A stretch of 64,000 nucleotides of DNA from Taudactylus pleione (lineage: Eukaryota; Chordata; Amphibia; Anura; Myobatrachidae). Both the position numbers and the translations under genes were made by a program. Positions 46,088 through 57,315 of this stretch are shown here, piece after piece (position 1 is the first letter of the stretch; each line of letters begins with the position of its first letter). The notes under the pieces are model-generated. The model ran no database searches. It saw only the letters and a list, made by a program, of their open reading frames with translations, and was not told where the DNA came from. The stretch lies in the NCBI GenBank assembly GCA_031769625.1, contig JAUIMM010000885.1, positions 3,615,001 to 3,679,000 on the forward strand, read 5' to 3'.

Positions 46088-47012
46088 GGGTTCTATTTAT
46101 TAACATTATTTTTACTAAAATAAAGTGAAAAAGGGTGTTTTCACACCCTTTTCACATTATTTTAATATCACCTATAGTTATTACAGGGCAATTGGAATAG
46201 AATTAGTAAAATTCTACTCCAACCCCTAAGTATCACTTATTTTTAGTAAAGCAGATCGCATTTCCCATAATTGCAATGGGAAATGTGATCCGACCAGAGT
46301 TACTAAAAATAAATTGTAAAAAAATACCCGGGGAAGCCCTGTGATAATAACGCCACCTGGAGGTGGCGTTATCCAGGGTCTCCCCCGGTTACCCGGGCTC
46401 CCACTCTGCTCTAACGGGGAGAGCAGAGGCGGAAGCCGGTACCAGTAATCAGCTATGTGGTCTAAACAGACCGCAAGCTGATTGCTGTAAAAAAAGAAAA
46501 AAAAAATTGAAACATTTTTTTTTTTACTTACCTGAATCCAGGGACCGGTGATCGGGCCTCCGGTGATGGCTCCTCTCCGATCAGCTGGTCTCCCATAGTG
46601 CACTGTGGCCCGGTCATCAGGTGATCGGGTCCCAGTGCAGTATGGGAGATCACCTGATCGGGAAGCCCGGAGAAGATCACCGGAAAACCAGGAGGATGCA
46701 GGTAAGTGTAATGAAGGGAGGGGGGGGTCGCGGGGATCCGCGATCGTGGGGGGTGGGGCTTAGCATCGGTGGGGGGTAGCAGCGATGGTGGGTCGGCGCA
46801 TGCGCAGGCTCTTAGTCGTGGTATTTTTTCCAAAAATACCGCGACTAGAGTGCGGATTGGATCCGCAGGGACAGTGCTTTATCACAAGCTCTGTCCCTGC
46901 AAGGGATTTATAGTAAATCCCTGTGATATTGCCTGAATTCGCAATGCGAATTCACTCGGTAATATCACACTACAATCCGCATTCAATATGCGGATTGTAG
47001 TAAATAGAGCCC
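46088..47012. mobile_element. Harbinger-type non-autonomous element, 925 bp, copy 2
   Basis: The start gggttctatttattaac and the end gtagtaaatagagccc are an imperfect inverted pair, with taa at 46085-46087 and 47013-47015. The interior holds hairpins around gtgaaaaagggtgttttcac, gcaatgcgaattc and ggatttatagtaaatcc. Two perfect CAG/GTAAGT motifs point outward from its centre (minus strand 46526-46534, plus strand 46699-46707). Confidence 0.88.
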
Positions 47013-47015
47013 TAA

Positions 47016-47589
47016 GTATTGTACTTGAGTGTTGCAGACAAATTGGAGTCATCCTCTTTTTTAAATTCACTCTTTCGTTACTGAGAAGTAACCATAAGTT
47101 AAGAAAGATTTGTACACTGCGATGCACACATTTATAGACTACGGAGTAAATTTACTATGCTTTAGTTTCAAAACCGATGGGTATCAAAGGCATGTTTTTG
47201 TATAAAATATGTGCATTTACTAAACGTCGATTTTACGTTGTCATTTGAAAACCACCAGCGATGTCAGTCGGTTTTTACTGCCATTAAGTCTGTTGCATTG
47301 GTTTTGTCATTTACAATTAAAACTGATGGCAAGTAGAAATAAAAAAAAGACAGAAAAGCGAACAAAAACCGCCAAACACTTCCTAGTGCGTTTCTATTGG
47401 CCAGAACACACCACATGCTATTTCTACATCACAACCCCAGTATAAAAATGCCCCAAACTACCCAAGCACATTGTGAGGGTCTAGTGAGGTGATGGGAGTG
47501 AGTTAGTGGTAGGTGAGCTGAGTTTGGACAGCAGATTGGTAAATTCTATTGCGATATCTGAAATCTGTCTTTTTGTGTGTAGTCTTGTC
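47016..47589. other. Unclassified sequence
   Basis: Nothing recognisable. Short open frames lack domains. Confidence 0.35.
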
Positions 47590-47667
47590 TTACCCCTTTC
47601 ACGTCGCAAACCCGGGTCACACCCAGGATTATGCACACAGGTCCATCCCGCGTTCGACCCAGATTGG
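47590..47667. repeat. CCTGGGT-family MITE fragment
   Basis: A tacccctttcacgtcgcaaacccggg end and following acccaggattat and cgacccagattgg tracts match the left part of that family. The next element interrupts or replaces the rest. Confidence 0.55.
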
Positions 47668-48186
47668 ACGGAATCGGTATGAAATACCGCCAGCCGCATG
47701 GCCGGCGGTTCGATTCCCGGCAGCGCCTGGCCGACAAAAGCAGCGTCCCCGGTAGCGGAAGCCCGACAGCTCTGAAAATTATGATCATCACTAAGGTAAG
47801 TATAAACAAGCCTAACCTACCCCCCTAACCCTAACCCCCCCTCTAAGTGCCTAACCCTAAGCTCCCCTTCCCCGCTGCCTAACCCTAAGTCCCCCCAGGG
47901 GTGCCTAACCCTAACCCTTCCTCCCCCTAACCTAACCCTAACCCTCCTGGGGGGTGCCTAACCCTAAGTCCCCCCCGGGTGCCCTAAACCTAACCCCCCC
48001 CCGCGGCTGTCCGCTCGCGGCATCCTGCATCCCTTCGATCGGGATGCCGTGCACCTGTCTCCCGGCGTCGGGGAAATGACAGGTGTCTAGATATAGACGC
48101 CCGGCATTTCACCCTCGCCAGAATATAACAGTCGGGAAGCCGGCTGTCGGTATTAAGCCAGCAGGTTTCCCGATTGTATGCCAGAT
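47668..48186. mobile_element. MITE with CCCTAA-type minisatellite, second copy
   Basis: It is collinear with 28405-28975: ggtatgaaataccgccagcc end, cctaaccctaa-type array (about 47815-47995), cgatcgggatgccg hairpin, gtcgggaagccgg right end. Differences are scattered point changes and small indels. Confidence 0.75.
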
Positions 48187-48312
48187 GGGACCCCTTTCAG
48201 ACTGGCGTTCCGACCCAGCTTATTGCCGGGTAGAAGACATCACCATCGCATGCCGAGCCGGCACTTGTAGATGAGAACATCTATAAGCATTGGCTCTTCC
48301 TATGCTGTGAAC
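48187..48312. repeat. CCTGGGT-family MITE, left part
   Basis: It matches about the first 130 bp of 18568-18916 and is cut where the Harbinger element begins, consistent with Harbinger inserting into it. Confidence 0.6.
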
Positions 48313-49398
48313 AAAGGCCCTCATTCAGAGCCGCTCGTAAGCGGCCGTATGCTCGTAGCGGTCCGATGTTGTCAAACCACACATGCGTCGGTGTAACAGT
48401 GCGCATGTGCGTACGGCTGATTGCGATAATTTTTTCAGTCGTTCATCGAATAGCGAACAGGAAGTGACATGTCAAATGTGATTGACAGAACTGTCCGTTT
48501 TGGGGCGGTGACGGGGGTGGAGAGGGGAAAACGCAGGCGTGGCGAGGCGTTTTTTGGGCGTACATAAATTATCTCATGCGAACGGCCAATGTGAACGGAA
48601 AAAGTGTTACGTCACTGTGTGATCAACTTTCCATTCAAACTGCTCGCTTAGCTTGTGGTCTGGTATTCTCTACCACAATGACGATGGTCTCTTCGTTCCT
48701 CCAGCGGCTCATTGATGGTTTCCCGATTTATCAATTGAGGCCTCAAAAACAATCTGTTTTGAATTGCAAAAATGCTTGTAAGGTGTTTAGCAAATAGCCT
48801 TTTTTGACTAGCAAAAAACCGTACGCAGGTGAACTCAGCTGCTAATTTCTGGGTTAGACAATCAATTAGCTTACAAATTTATTTTACATTTGCGTGTTTT
48901 TGCCAATTTTTTTTTTGTTTTTTTTAGGGCAACAATATTGTACGCAGGTTTGTTGTTTTTCTTCATTTTTTAGGGGCCAAGAAAACAATTGTCCTTTTTT
49001 TTTTAGATAAGTGTTAATTAAAACTCCTACATGGTTTTTAACCCTTTTTTAAAGGAAAAATAATGTTTATATTTCCGTTGTATTGTTTGTCATTTTGTTA
49101 GTGGGATTACCTTTTAACCAGTTTTTTAATGAATTAACAATAGATTTTTTCAGTTTTTCAAATTATTTTTATTTTTATACACAATTTTTTTTTAGTGTTT
49201 TTTTTCATAAATAAAATATGGATAACTATATAAAAGAAAAATGTTTTTAGAAATGCACAAACAAAAAAATTGGCATTTTCAAACCACAAAGAAACAAACA
49301 AAATTTAAAAACAATTCATAAGAAGGGAGAGGGAGGTTTTGGCCATTAAGTAATAAGGGGCAAACACAGAAGGAATGTGGGAAATTTAGCCAGTGCTG

Positions 49399-50686
49399 TC
49401 ATCGCCTTTTGGCCCGTTTGGCCGGGGTAGGGAGGGAGCCTGAACGGGTCCGGGAGGTCCTTCGGCTGGCCTGTCCAGAGGCAGATGTTGGGGCCTCTGG
49501 ATTAGGCATAGAGCTAGGCACATTTGGAGGGATGGCTGTTGTTGTGCCAGAGGTGGAGGATCCTGATGTTCCAGCAGGAAGGGAGGCCGGCTCCAACATC
49601 TGCTGGCGAACGAGCTGCTCCAGGGCATTTGCAATCCGGATGTTGGCCCCAGTATTTGCCTCCAGGGCCTGAGCAATGGTCACGTTGGCCGCAGCACTTT
49701 GCTCCAGGGCCTCCGCCACCCGTAGCAGACTGGCATCCAACTTCACCAGAATCTCAGTGTGCTGATCCGTTTTAATATTGAGATCAATGAGAAGAGCCAC
49801 TGCCTGCGAGGGGGATTGCCCTGGACTGTCTTCCACAGGGACCCCAGCCGAATCTACTGGTTCCTCCCCTGCAGAGCCAGCAGAAGATCTGCGCCCAAAG
49901 CTCCCCTCTGGAGCAGACTCATCCGCCTGTGTCTCTGTGAAAAAAAAGAGAAAACAGTAACATTATAATCTAGATATTGTCCAAAACACATTTCTGAGTT
50001 ATAAACATTACTACATTTACCTGAGGCAACATGAGGAGCCGCAATGTCTGGCATGTCGGTATCCATGTTCGACACGCCAAACACCTCCTCATTCTGCACA
50101 CACCCCTGTGCCATCTCCTCCAAATCTGTGAGCTCCAGTGACACAGGGGTGGGACCCCACCTGTCCCCCCTGCATGCCTAGCCCTATCAGCCAGTTTTTG
50201 CTTCAGCCAATATTTGAAATCGCTCCATCTGTGGGTTAAAAAGTTGGCATTATTCCTGCAGTATTTGGACCTGTAAACACTTTTTATTAAAATGTAGTTT
50301 GTACGTACCGGCGTTTGACGTACCGGATTGCTCATTCAAACTCACCAACCCTATTGACAGCACTGGCTATGTCATCCCACATTTTCCATTTCTGGCTTAC
50401 ACCCATATTCCTTGCTGCCTGGGGCAGGTTGTCAACGCACATTTGGACCAAAACCTCCATCTCCGTTCTTGTGAATTGTGGCTGGCGTATTTTTTTGGTG
50501 GGTTTTCTTGTCCTGCTAGGGCCAGCAGCCTCTTCCATTACATCCTCAACACCTTTTTGGAAATTGGAAATAAAATTTTTAATGTAAAATGTACCTAAAA
50601 TGTTGGTTCCACAAAATCCTTTAGGGCCAAAAAGACAAATACTTACCTGGCACCTCTTGGCCAGTGCTTTGCTGCTCTGTAGCCAT
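49399..50686 (-). pseudogene. Harbinger Myb/SANT-like DNA-binding protein (multi-exon, decayed)
   Basis: Exon 1 (50686-50647) begins MATEQQSTGQEVP and ends at a CCAG/GTAAGT donor. Exon 2 (50552-50346) follows an acceptor in the matching phase and encodes a basic stretch and FTRTEMEVLVQMCVDNL...MWDDIASAVNRVG, the first part of a Myb/SANT-like domain. It ends at G/GTGAGT. A third exon near 50270-50030 carries HRWSDFKYWLKQKLADRA, the domain's last helix, but its phase does not match exon 2. The acidic part after it (LELTDLEEMAQG) is in yet another frame, so frameshifts are likely. The last exon (about 49939-49399) encodes a Ser/Pro-rich region, an ALEQSAAANVTIAQALEAN helical segment and a basic AKRAKRR end. 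In active Harbinger elements this protein binds the transposon ends and helps the transposase enter the nucleus. Confidence 0.8.
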
Positions 50687-51309
50687 TTTTGAGTTTCAGG
50701 TCTCACTACAGCAGACCGATTGGGGTTTTCAGTAATGATTTTATACATGCTTCAGCATTATTCGGCCGCATCATTGATTGTGCGCTCCTATTGTCCATCC
50801 GTAATTTGAGCGGGAAAATAGACTAGTTATGGCTTGGTGTGACTCGAGTCGAGGTGGTGGGTGATGAATGTTGGAGGTTTGATGGAGGAGGTGTTTGTTT
50901 GCGGATTTTGGAGTTCGGAGTTTGGATTTTTCTAGTGTGATCTTTTTTTTTCTTTTCTTACTTAATTTTTTTACGTTCGCTTTTTTTTATTGTTTACCTT
51001 TTTATTTTTGAGTTTTTGAGTATCTTTTTCCAAACCACCGTAAACAATAATAGTAAATAGTTAAAAAATGTTAGTACTTATGTTTTTTTTTGTTGTTTTT
51101 TTACAGTTATTTTGGCCTTGCCCCTTGACGTTTTTGGAGTTTGGGTTATTTGTCTGTTTTTGGTAAGTGTTTTCAATTTCATGAAGTTACAATTTCGATG
51201 TGTTGGTCTTCGCCTATGTTTCGCTAAGTAATTTTTTTTGGGTTGTAGGACCAATCATGTCTTCCCACTAAATATAGCGTAATCTTTTGCAAAATAATGT
51301 TTGAGTTGT

Positions 51310-51835
51310 TTTTATTTTTAACTGAACGTACTATTTAGCGCACTAATGTCTCCTTATTGAACTGTAAAAGTAGCGTAATATTTAACGAACTCATGTGTCT
51401 TGTTTTAACTGTAAAAAATGCGTTCTATTTAGCGCACTAATGTCTCCTTATTGAACTGTAAAAGTAGCATAATATTTAACGAACTCATGTGTCTTGTTTT
51501 AACTGTAAAAAATGTGTACTATTTAGCGCACTAATGTCTCCTTATTGAACTGTAAAAGTAGCGTAATATTTAACGAACTCAGGTGTCTTGTTTTAACTGT
51601 AAAAAATGCGTACTATTTAGGGCACTAATGTCTCCTTATTGAACTGTAAAAGTAGCGTAATATTTAATGAACTCATGTGTCTTGTTTTAAGTTTAACTGT
51701 AAAAAATGCGTTCTATTTAGCGCACTAATGTCTCCTTATTGAACTGTAAAAGTAGCGTAATATTTAACGAACTCATGTGTCTTGTTTTAACTGTAAAAAA
51801 TGCGTACTATTTAGCGCACTAATGTGTTTTTATTA
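51310..51835. repeat. 94-bp tandem repeat in the Harbinger intergenic spacer
   Basis: Five to six units carry tatttagcgcactaatgtc and gtagcgtaatatttaacgaac. The marker cgcactaatg occurs at 51339, 51433, 51527 and again to 51815, with one G variant and one 6-bp insertion. The array lies between the two divergent genes, where promoters are expected. Confidence 0.92.
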
Positions 51836-52001
51836 TTTCATTGTAAAATCATGTTTTACCACTAAATGTAGCGTGTGTTTTTCCATACTAATGTGTGCTC
51901 CCTTCTCTTTTTTTTAAGCCTAAAAAATGTGATCACAATCCAAGTTTTCCCAATAATAACTAAATATATTTTCTACTTTTGAAATGTAGGTTGTTCTACT
52001 C

Positions 52002-53100
52002 ATGACAAGACCCCGGCCTGTAAGCATCTTTGGATTTTTTAAAAAAGATAAGTATATTTTTCTTTTCAAATTTTGCGAAAATAACTACCTGGCTTACCAT
52101 TTCAGGTTGATGTTGATCGTATTATCTTGGCCATGGTTCCAGAACTTGACCAACCTCAACTTTGTCCCAGGCGTAGGCCTCGTAGGCATGCAAGGCCCCA
52201 GATATATAGAACACGTGTCACCCTTTTTGGAATGCCAGATGATGAGGTATTAAGACGATACCGTCTTCCTCCACAAATCATCCTAGACACTCTCTCATTA
52301 ATAGAGAGTGATCTTTAACGGCAAATTGACAGTCCTACAGCAATACCACCACTTACGCAATTAATGTCAGTGTTACATTTCTGTGCCTCAGGATCCTTTC
52401 AAACCACGGTGGCAATAGTTGCCGGAATCTCCCAATCCTCCTTTTCAAGGATCCTGAGGGCAGTGATGGAGGCCATTTTTAAACACCTCCATCATTTTAT
52501 TCAAATGCCAGTGGATATGGGTTCCCTTAGTGTGGCGAAGGTCAATTTTTACCAAATAGCTGGCTTCCCACACATCATAGGGGTTGTGGATGGCACTCAC
52601 ATACCACTTCAGCCTCCAGCAAGGCTGGAGGCTATTTTTAGGAACCGCAAACACTTTCATTCACTGAATGTAATGGTGGTATGTGATGCCTCCCTCCAGA
52701 TCCTGTCCTTGAATGCCAAATTCCCCGGGAGTGCACAGGGATTTGGCACAAATTAGACAACCTACAAGCTGGTAATGCGTGGCTTCTGGGTAAGTTGACA
52801 CCTTCCGTGGCAACCAATGCCAAGCTTGTTACACAATGGTCCTGATGTTTGTTTTTGTTTTTTCACAGGAGACAGTGGTTACCCTTGCACGCCCTGGCTG
52901 CTCACTCCTTATTTGGCTCCCACACCAGGGCCACAAAGTGAGTATAATTCTGCACTTACAGCCACCAGGTAGGGGTGGAGCGCTGTATCGGCCTTTTAAA
53001 AGGCCGATTCAGATGCCTCCACCGCTCTGGTGGCGAGCTCTTGTCAGTATGTGGGGGGGGCCATACGCGATGATGTGGTGGCCAGATATTTTAGGTAATT
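52002..53100 (+). pseudogene. Harbinger DDE transposase (HARBI1-like), decayed
   Basis: Exon 1 (52002-52019) encodes MTRPRP and ends at a GTAAGC donor. Exon 2 starts at 52106 after ttcag (VDVDRIILAMVPELD) and runs to about 52789. Exon 3 starts at 52869 after cacag (GDSGYPCTPWLLTPYLAP). The helix-turn-helix-like region contains ASGSFQTTVAIVAGISQSSFSR. The first catalytic Asp is in GVVDGTHIPLQPPA. A further conserved block is HFHSLNVMVVCDASLQILS. The expected PGSxHD motif is damaged: a small deletion with a frame change joins FPGSAQ to WHKLDNLQAGNAWLL, removing the second Asp. The third motif, VERCIGLLKGRFRCL, is in a shifted frame. A stop codon also interrupts exon 2 at 52316. The enzyme is inactive. 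Confidence 0.87.
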
Positions 53101-53984
53101 ATTGTAAAACATTTAGTTAATTGACACAATGTAGACATGCAAGATTTTAATGGCCAATTTTAATATTTCTTTTTTTTTTTGTCTTTTATTCCCTAAAATT
53201 ACCCGAGAAAACGAAGAATACTACCTGATCCCCAAAATTGTCTTCATGTGGCCACATTGGATATAACTTCGGGAACAATTATTTTTTCGCCTCATTTGTG
53301 GATTCATGTTGGCCTGCTACTTCTTCCAACAGTTCTTGAGTGTTGTTTTTTTATTTTATTTTGGGTGTTGGTTGTTTTTTGGCATGTGTTTTCACTGTGT
53401 GAATTGTTTTGTCACAATTCACATTCTGTTTATTATTTGTGTGTATTAAATTTTTGCTTGACGTTAAAAAGACTTTTCCTTGGTAAATTAAAAGCACTTG
53501 TAACCTGGGCCAAAAAATGCAAACTTTCTTAATGGCTAATCCTGTAATGTGTTAAATTGTTAAGTATTTTAACATGCTTTGTGGCAAAAAAACAAACACC
53601 AAAGGTATTATGGTGAAACAGTATGTTTTATAAACTAGGCCTAAGCAGGTTTGAATTAATATTTACATTACCCACCAAAAAATTAAAAAAAAATGCTTGT
53701 AATTCTACAAACCTATTGGTATTGTTAGGTGTTTAATGTGCCAGCTTACATACTTACTTGCGCTTTCTACAATCTAATTTACCTTACTTTAAAAAACATG
53801 CTCCAATAGTCGACTTATGGAAGGTTAAACAATCTAATATTTACAGACAAGGAATGAGACTTGTTAAAATACAACGCAATTTTATTTGAAACAACATTAT
53901 TTGGGGGGGACAAAAAAACAAAAAATTAATGATGAAGGACCGCTGACATGTGGTCAAGGACCACAAGCATGGCAATGAGATACA
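53101..53984. other. Harbinger 3' region, unclassified
   Basis: Downstream of the transposase, AT-rich with no clear element end. Coding remnants beyond 53100 could not be recognised. Confidence 0.4.
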
Positions 53985-54640
53985 TGTTAGTGAGTACAGG
54001 ACTGCATGTGACAGACACAGTGACATGATGTGGGGAGGGGAATGGTGGCAGTTGGAAGACACAGACTGAGAGTTATATAGTGGGAGGAGCAGAGTCCCCC
54101 AGCAGCACAGAGAATATCAGGAGATGAGTGATTTGTTAGTAAGGACAGGGCTGCATGTGACAGGGGCAGTGACATGATGTGAGGAGAGGAATGGAGGCAG
54201 CAGGAAGCCACAGACTGAGAGTTATATAGTGGAAAGAGCAGGATCCCCAGCAGCACAGAGTATATCAGGAGATGAGTGATGTGTTAGAGAGGACAGGGCT
54301 GCATGTGACAGGGGCAGTGACATTATGTGAGGAGAGGAAGGGGGCAGCAGGAAGCCACATACTGAGAATTATATAGTGTGAGAAGCAGGACAGAGTATAT
54401 CAGGAGATGAGTGATATGTTAGTAAGGACAGGGCTGTATGTGACAGGGGCAGTGACATGATGTAAGGAGGGGAAGGTGGCAGTTGGAAGACGCAGACTGA
54501 GTTATATAGTGGGAGGAGCAGGGTCCCCCAGCAGCACAGAAAATATCAGGAGATGAGTGATATGTTAGTAATGACAGGAATGCATGTGACAGGGGCAGTG
54601 ACATGATGTAAGGAGGGGAATGGAGGCAGCAGGAAGCTAT
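53985..54640. repeat. 148-bp minisatellite array 2
   Basis: Between four and five units are the same as the array at 25890-27470 (gagatgagtgat, gacatgatgtgagg, ccccagcagcacagag). They are less regular and include one shortened unit near 54380. Confidence 0.93.
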
Positions 54641-55656
54641 AGACTATAGTTAGACATTGGTAGGAACATGGACTTTCAACAGAACAGATTAATAACATTA
54701 GGCCCCTGGGAAAGTGGTGTCAGATGATTGCAGGGTCATATATGCATCTAAACAAAATAAATTTCTTCAACCAACTTTTTCAAAACCCTTATGATGATCT
54801 GCCATCTGTGCGAAGCTTTAATGACAATTCATGGCTGTCACAAACCGTGATCCTGAAACATCCAAAATGCAGAGTGAAAATTGTATAAACTGTCACACTT
54901 TACTCATTCTGGATATTTGGACATGAATAAAACGATTTTGTTATTAGCTTGTTTGTAAAAAAAAATAGCATTCCCTGATGGATATCAAACATTCAGATGA
55001 CAGAGGGTTCACGCACATATATCATGAGGTGCAAATTTGATTTATTTTTTATTTGTGAGGGTGACGCATTTTATCACAGACAGTTCTACCTCAATGAGTG
55101 GGTTTCTCACCTCCAAATGTCCTCATCTTACTTCCTAACAATATTTTTATTCAAATATACAGATAAGAAACGAGGTCCAACTGTAGCACAATCAACAGGA
55201 AAAAAAGTAAATTACCAGACAAACTGCAGATAAAAATATGCAGCAGACAGTAGCTGGTAATTGAACTGACTGAATGCATCTGGGCTTTATAAAGTGAATA
55301 TTCAGTGAAGATAAACATCAAAATCCTTTTAAATTGCTTTGTTTTTTTCTCAGTCTCTCTCGAAGTAGGATGTTTGGAAATCTCTCTGCGCGTCGTAGGC
55401 GATACTGATTTGGCGCTGCAATAAAGCAGCACATGACACTTTTTTACTGCCATTTGCATTAAGACGTTCGCTCCACATTATTTTCTTTTAATGCATGTAG
55501 TCAACAGATTATAATATGATTAGCAAATTATTGTGATTTACATTTTTGTAATTTTCTGCCGGAATATAAAGACGCAGTAGAATTTTTTTTTTCCCAGACA
55601 TTTTTACTCCTAAGTGGGACATTTCTGACCTTCGCCAAAATATAAGAGTAGCCTGA
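54641..55656. other. Unclassified, low-repeat sequence
   Basis: AT-rich with no recognised element, tandem array or coding region. Confidence 0.3.
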
Positions 55657-55663
55657 GCTACAC

Positions 55664-56184
55664 CAGGGCCGCAGCTAGGGGGGTCTGGAGGTGCACGTTC
55701 ACCGTGTGCACCTCTGCACCCACCGCCAGTGTCCTCCAGCCCGGCGCCGCAGGGGGGCCCAAGCTGGATGCCGCTTTTATTGCCAGCGGGCGCCCGGCTC
55801 CTTCCCTGCATCGCCGCAGTAGCTGGAGGCTGGAGTTCCCTCCTGAGCTCCAGCTTCCAGCTCTCCCCATGGGCACTATGGGAGAAACGTCGTGACGTCT
55901 CTCCCATAGTTCCGAGGAGCAGCCAGGTGGACCGGTCCACGACTGACGTAGGAGTTACGTTTTTTTGGGGGGTTAAGCAGCACTAATGGGCACAACTACA
56001 GGGGCATTACCATATGGGCACTACTACAGGGGCATTACTATATGGGCACTGCTACAGGGGCATTACCTCAGGGGGCATTACTATAGGGGCGCTGCTGAAG
56101 GGGGCATTACTATGGGGGAATTACCAAGGGGGGCGCCAAATTACTGTCTTGCCCCAGGTGACAAAAATCCTAGTTTTGGCACTG
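55664..56184. mobile_element. hAT-type MITE, 521 bp
   Basis: The start cagggccgcagctaggg and the end cctagttttggcactg are an imperfect inverted pair. The flanks gctacac at 55657-55663 and 56185-56191 match, or eight bases if a shared C is counted. The interior has a ggagctcagg/cctgagctcc-type hairpin, a gacgtctctcccatag tract and a gggcactactacaggggcatta minisatellite (about 55986-56130). Confidence 0.82.
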
Positions 56185-56191
56185 GCTACAC

Positions 56192-56520
56192 CCTACTAAA
56201 AAAAAAAGAGGCTTCTGTTAGTTTCTTAATTAAGTGCGAGGTGTGGTAAATAACGCTGCGTTTGACCAAACAAACCTGATAGAGATGCGGTTTAGTTGAT
56301 CATTTTCAATGCATTTTTGTCTTTGAAAATAGAAACCAATGGCTGCAATGATCCAACGCCCACTTACATCCAGAAGCGATGTAGTTTTGCAAACGTTCCC
56401 TGCTTCTCTGACCTCCATGGACCACCCGAATGTCAATAAAGCTGAGTGGAAAAAAAAAAAAAAAGAACACACTTACCTGTGCTATCTATATTTAGACAAA
56501 CCCTCGCCCATCGATACTGG
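56192..56520. other. Unclassified sequence
   Basis: Nothing recognisable. Confidence 0.35.
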
Positions 56521-56522
56521 GA

Positions 56523-56652
56523 GGGTATATTTACTTTTATTCAAGTGCGGGTTTATAGAAGAGGAGTTGTTGCCCATAGCAACCAATCAGATTCTAGCTA
56601 TTATCTTCTAGAAGGTGCTTCTATAAACCCGCACTTTAGTAAATATATCCCT
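56523..56652. mobile_element. Short hairpin MITE, about 130 bp
   Basis: The inverted ends gggtatatttact and agtaaatatatccc enclose gtgcgggtttatagaag and its complement. The centre is cccatagcaaccaatcagatt, a MITE core I recognise as common in amphibian and fish DNA. Confidence 0.7.
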
Positions 56653-57315
56653 AGCTGTCCCATTTGGTCTATTTTCTAATAGGGGTGTGCACCGGCCACT
56701 TTTCGTGTTTTGTGTTTTGGTTTTGGATCTGGATCTTTCTTCGTGAATTGGATCTGGATTGGTTTTGCCAAAACCACCCTTCCGTGTTTTGGGTTCTGGG
56801 TTTTGTGTTTTGGATCTGTATTTTTTTGAAAAAAAGCATAAAAACAGCTAAAATCACAGAATGTGTGGGTTTTTCTGCTCCTATTCAATTATTAACCTCA
56901 ATAACCTTCATTTCCACTCATTTCAAGTCTATTCTGAACACCTAACACCTCACAATATTGTTTTTATGGCCAAAAGGTTGCACCGAGGTAGCTGGATGAC
57001 TATGCTAAGCGACACGAGTGGGCGGCACAAACACGTGACCCATCTAGGAGTGACACTGCAGTGGCAGACAGGATGGCAGTTTGAAAAACTAGGCCCCAAA
57101 CAGTACATACTGCAAAGAAAAAAAAGAGGTGCAAGATGGAATTGTCCTTGGGCCCTCCCACTCACCCTTATGGTTGTATAAATAGGACATGCACACTTTA
57201 ACAAACCAATCATTTCAGCACCAGGGTCTGCCACATGACTGTGGCTGAAATGATTGGTTCGTTTGGGCCCCCACAAAACAAGCTGGCAATTAATGTGTCC
57301 CTGCACAAACTGGCT

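Larger units (their letters stand above)
48316..53900. mobile_element. Decayed autonomous PIF/Harbinger element (right end not found)
   Basis: The left end ggccctcattcagagccgctcgtaagcggcc is written here in parts: ggccctcattcag, then agccgctcgtaagcggcc. It is shared with the MITE at 20983. Inside are a Myb-like gene on the minus strand and a DDE transposase gene on the plus strand, transcribed away from a tandem-repeat-bearing spacer. This is the usual two-gene plan of vertebrate Harbinger elements. No inverted right end was recognised before the minisatellite at 53985, so the right limit is approximate and the element may be truncated there. Confidence 0.8.

Noticed and set aside
3960..53900. 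CRISPR arrays
   Set aside because: The tandem repeats have no unique equal-length spacers, and the DNA is clearly eukaryotic.
55509..55986. Open frames on both strands around 55509-55986
   Set aside because: They overlap the GC-rich hairpin interior of a hAT-type MITE, where frames on both strands are open by composition.
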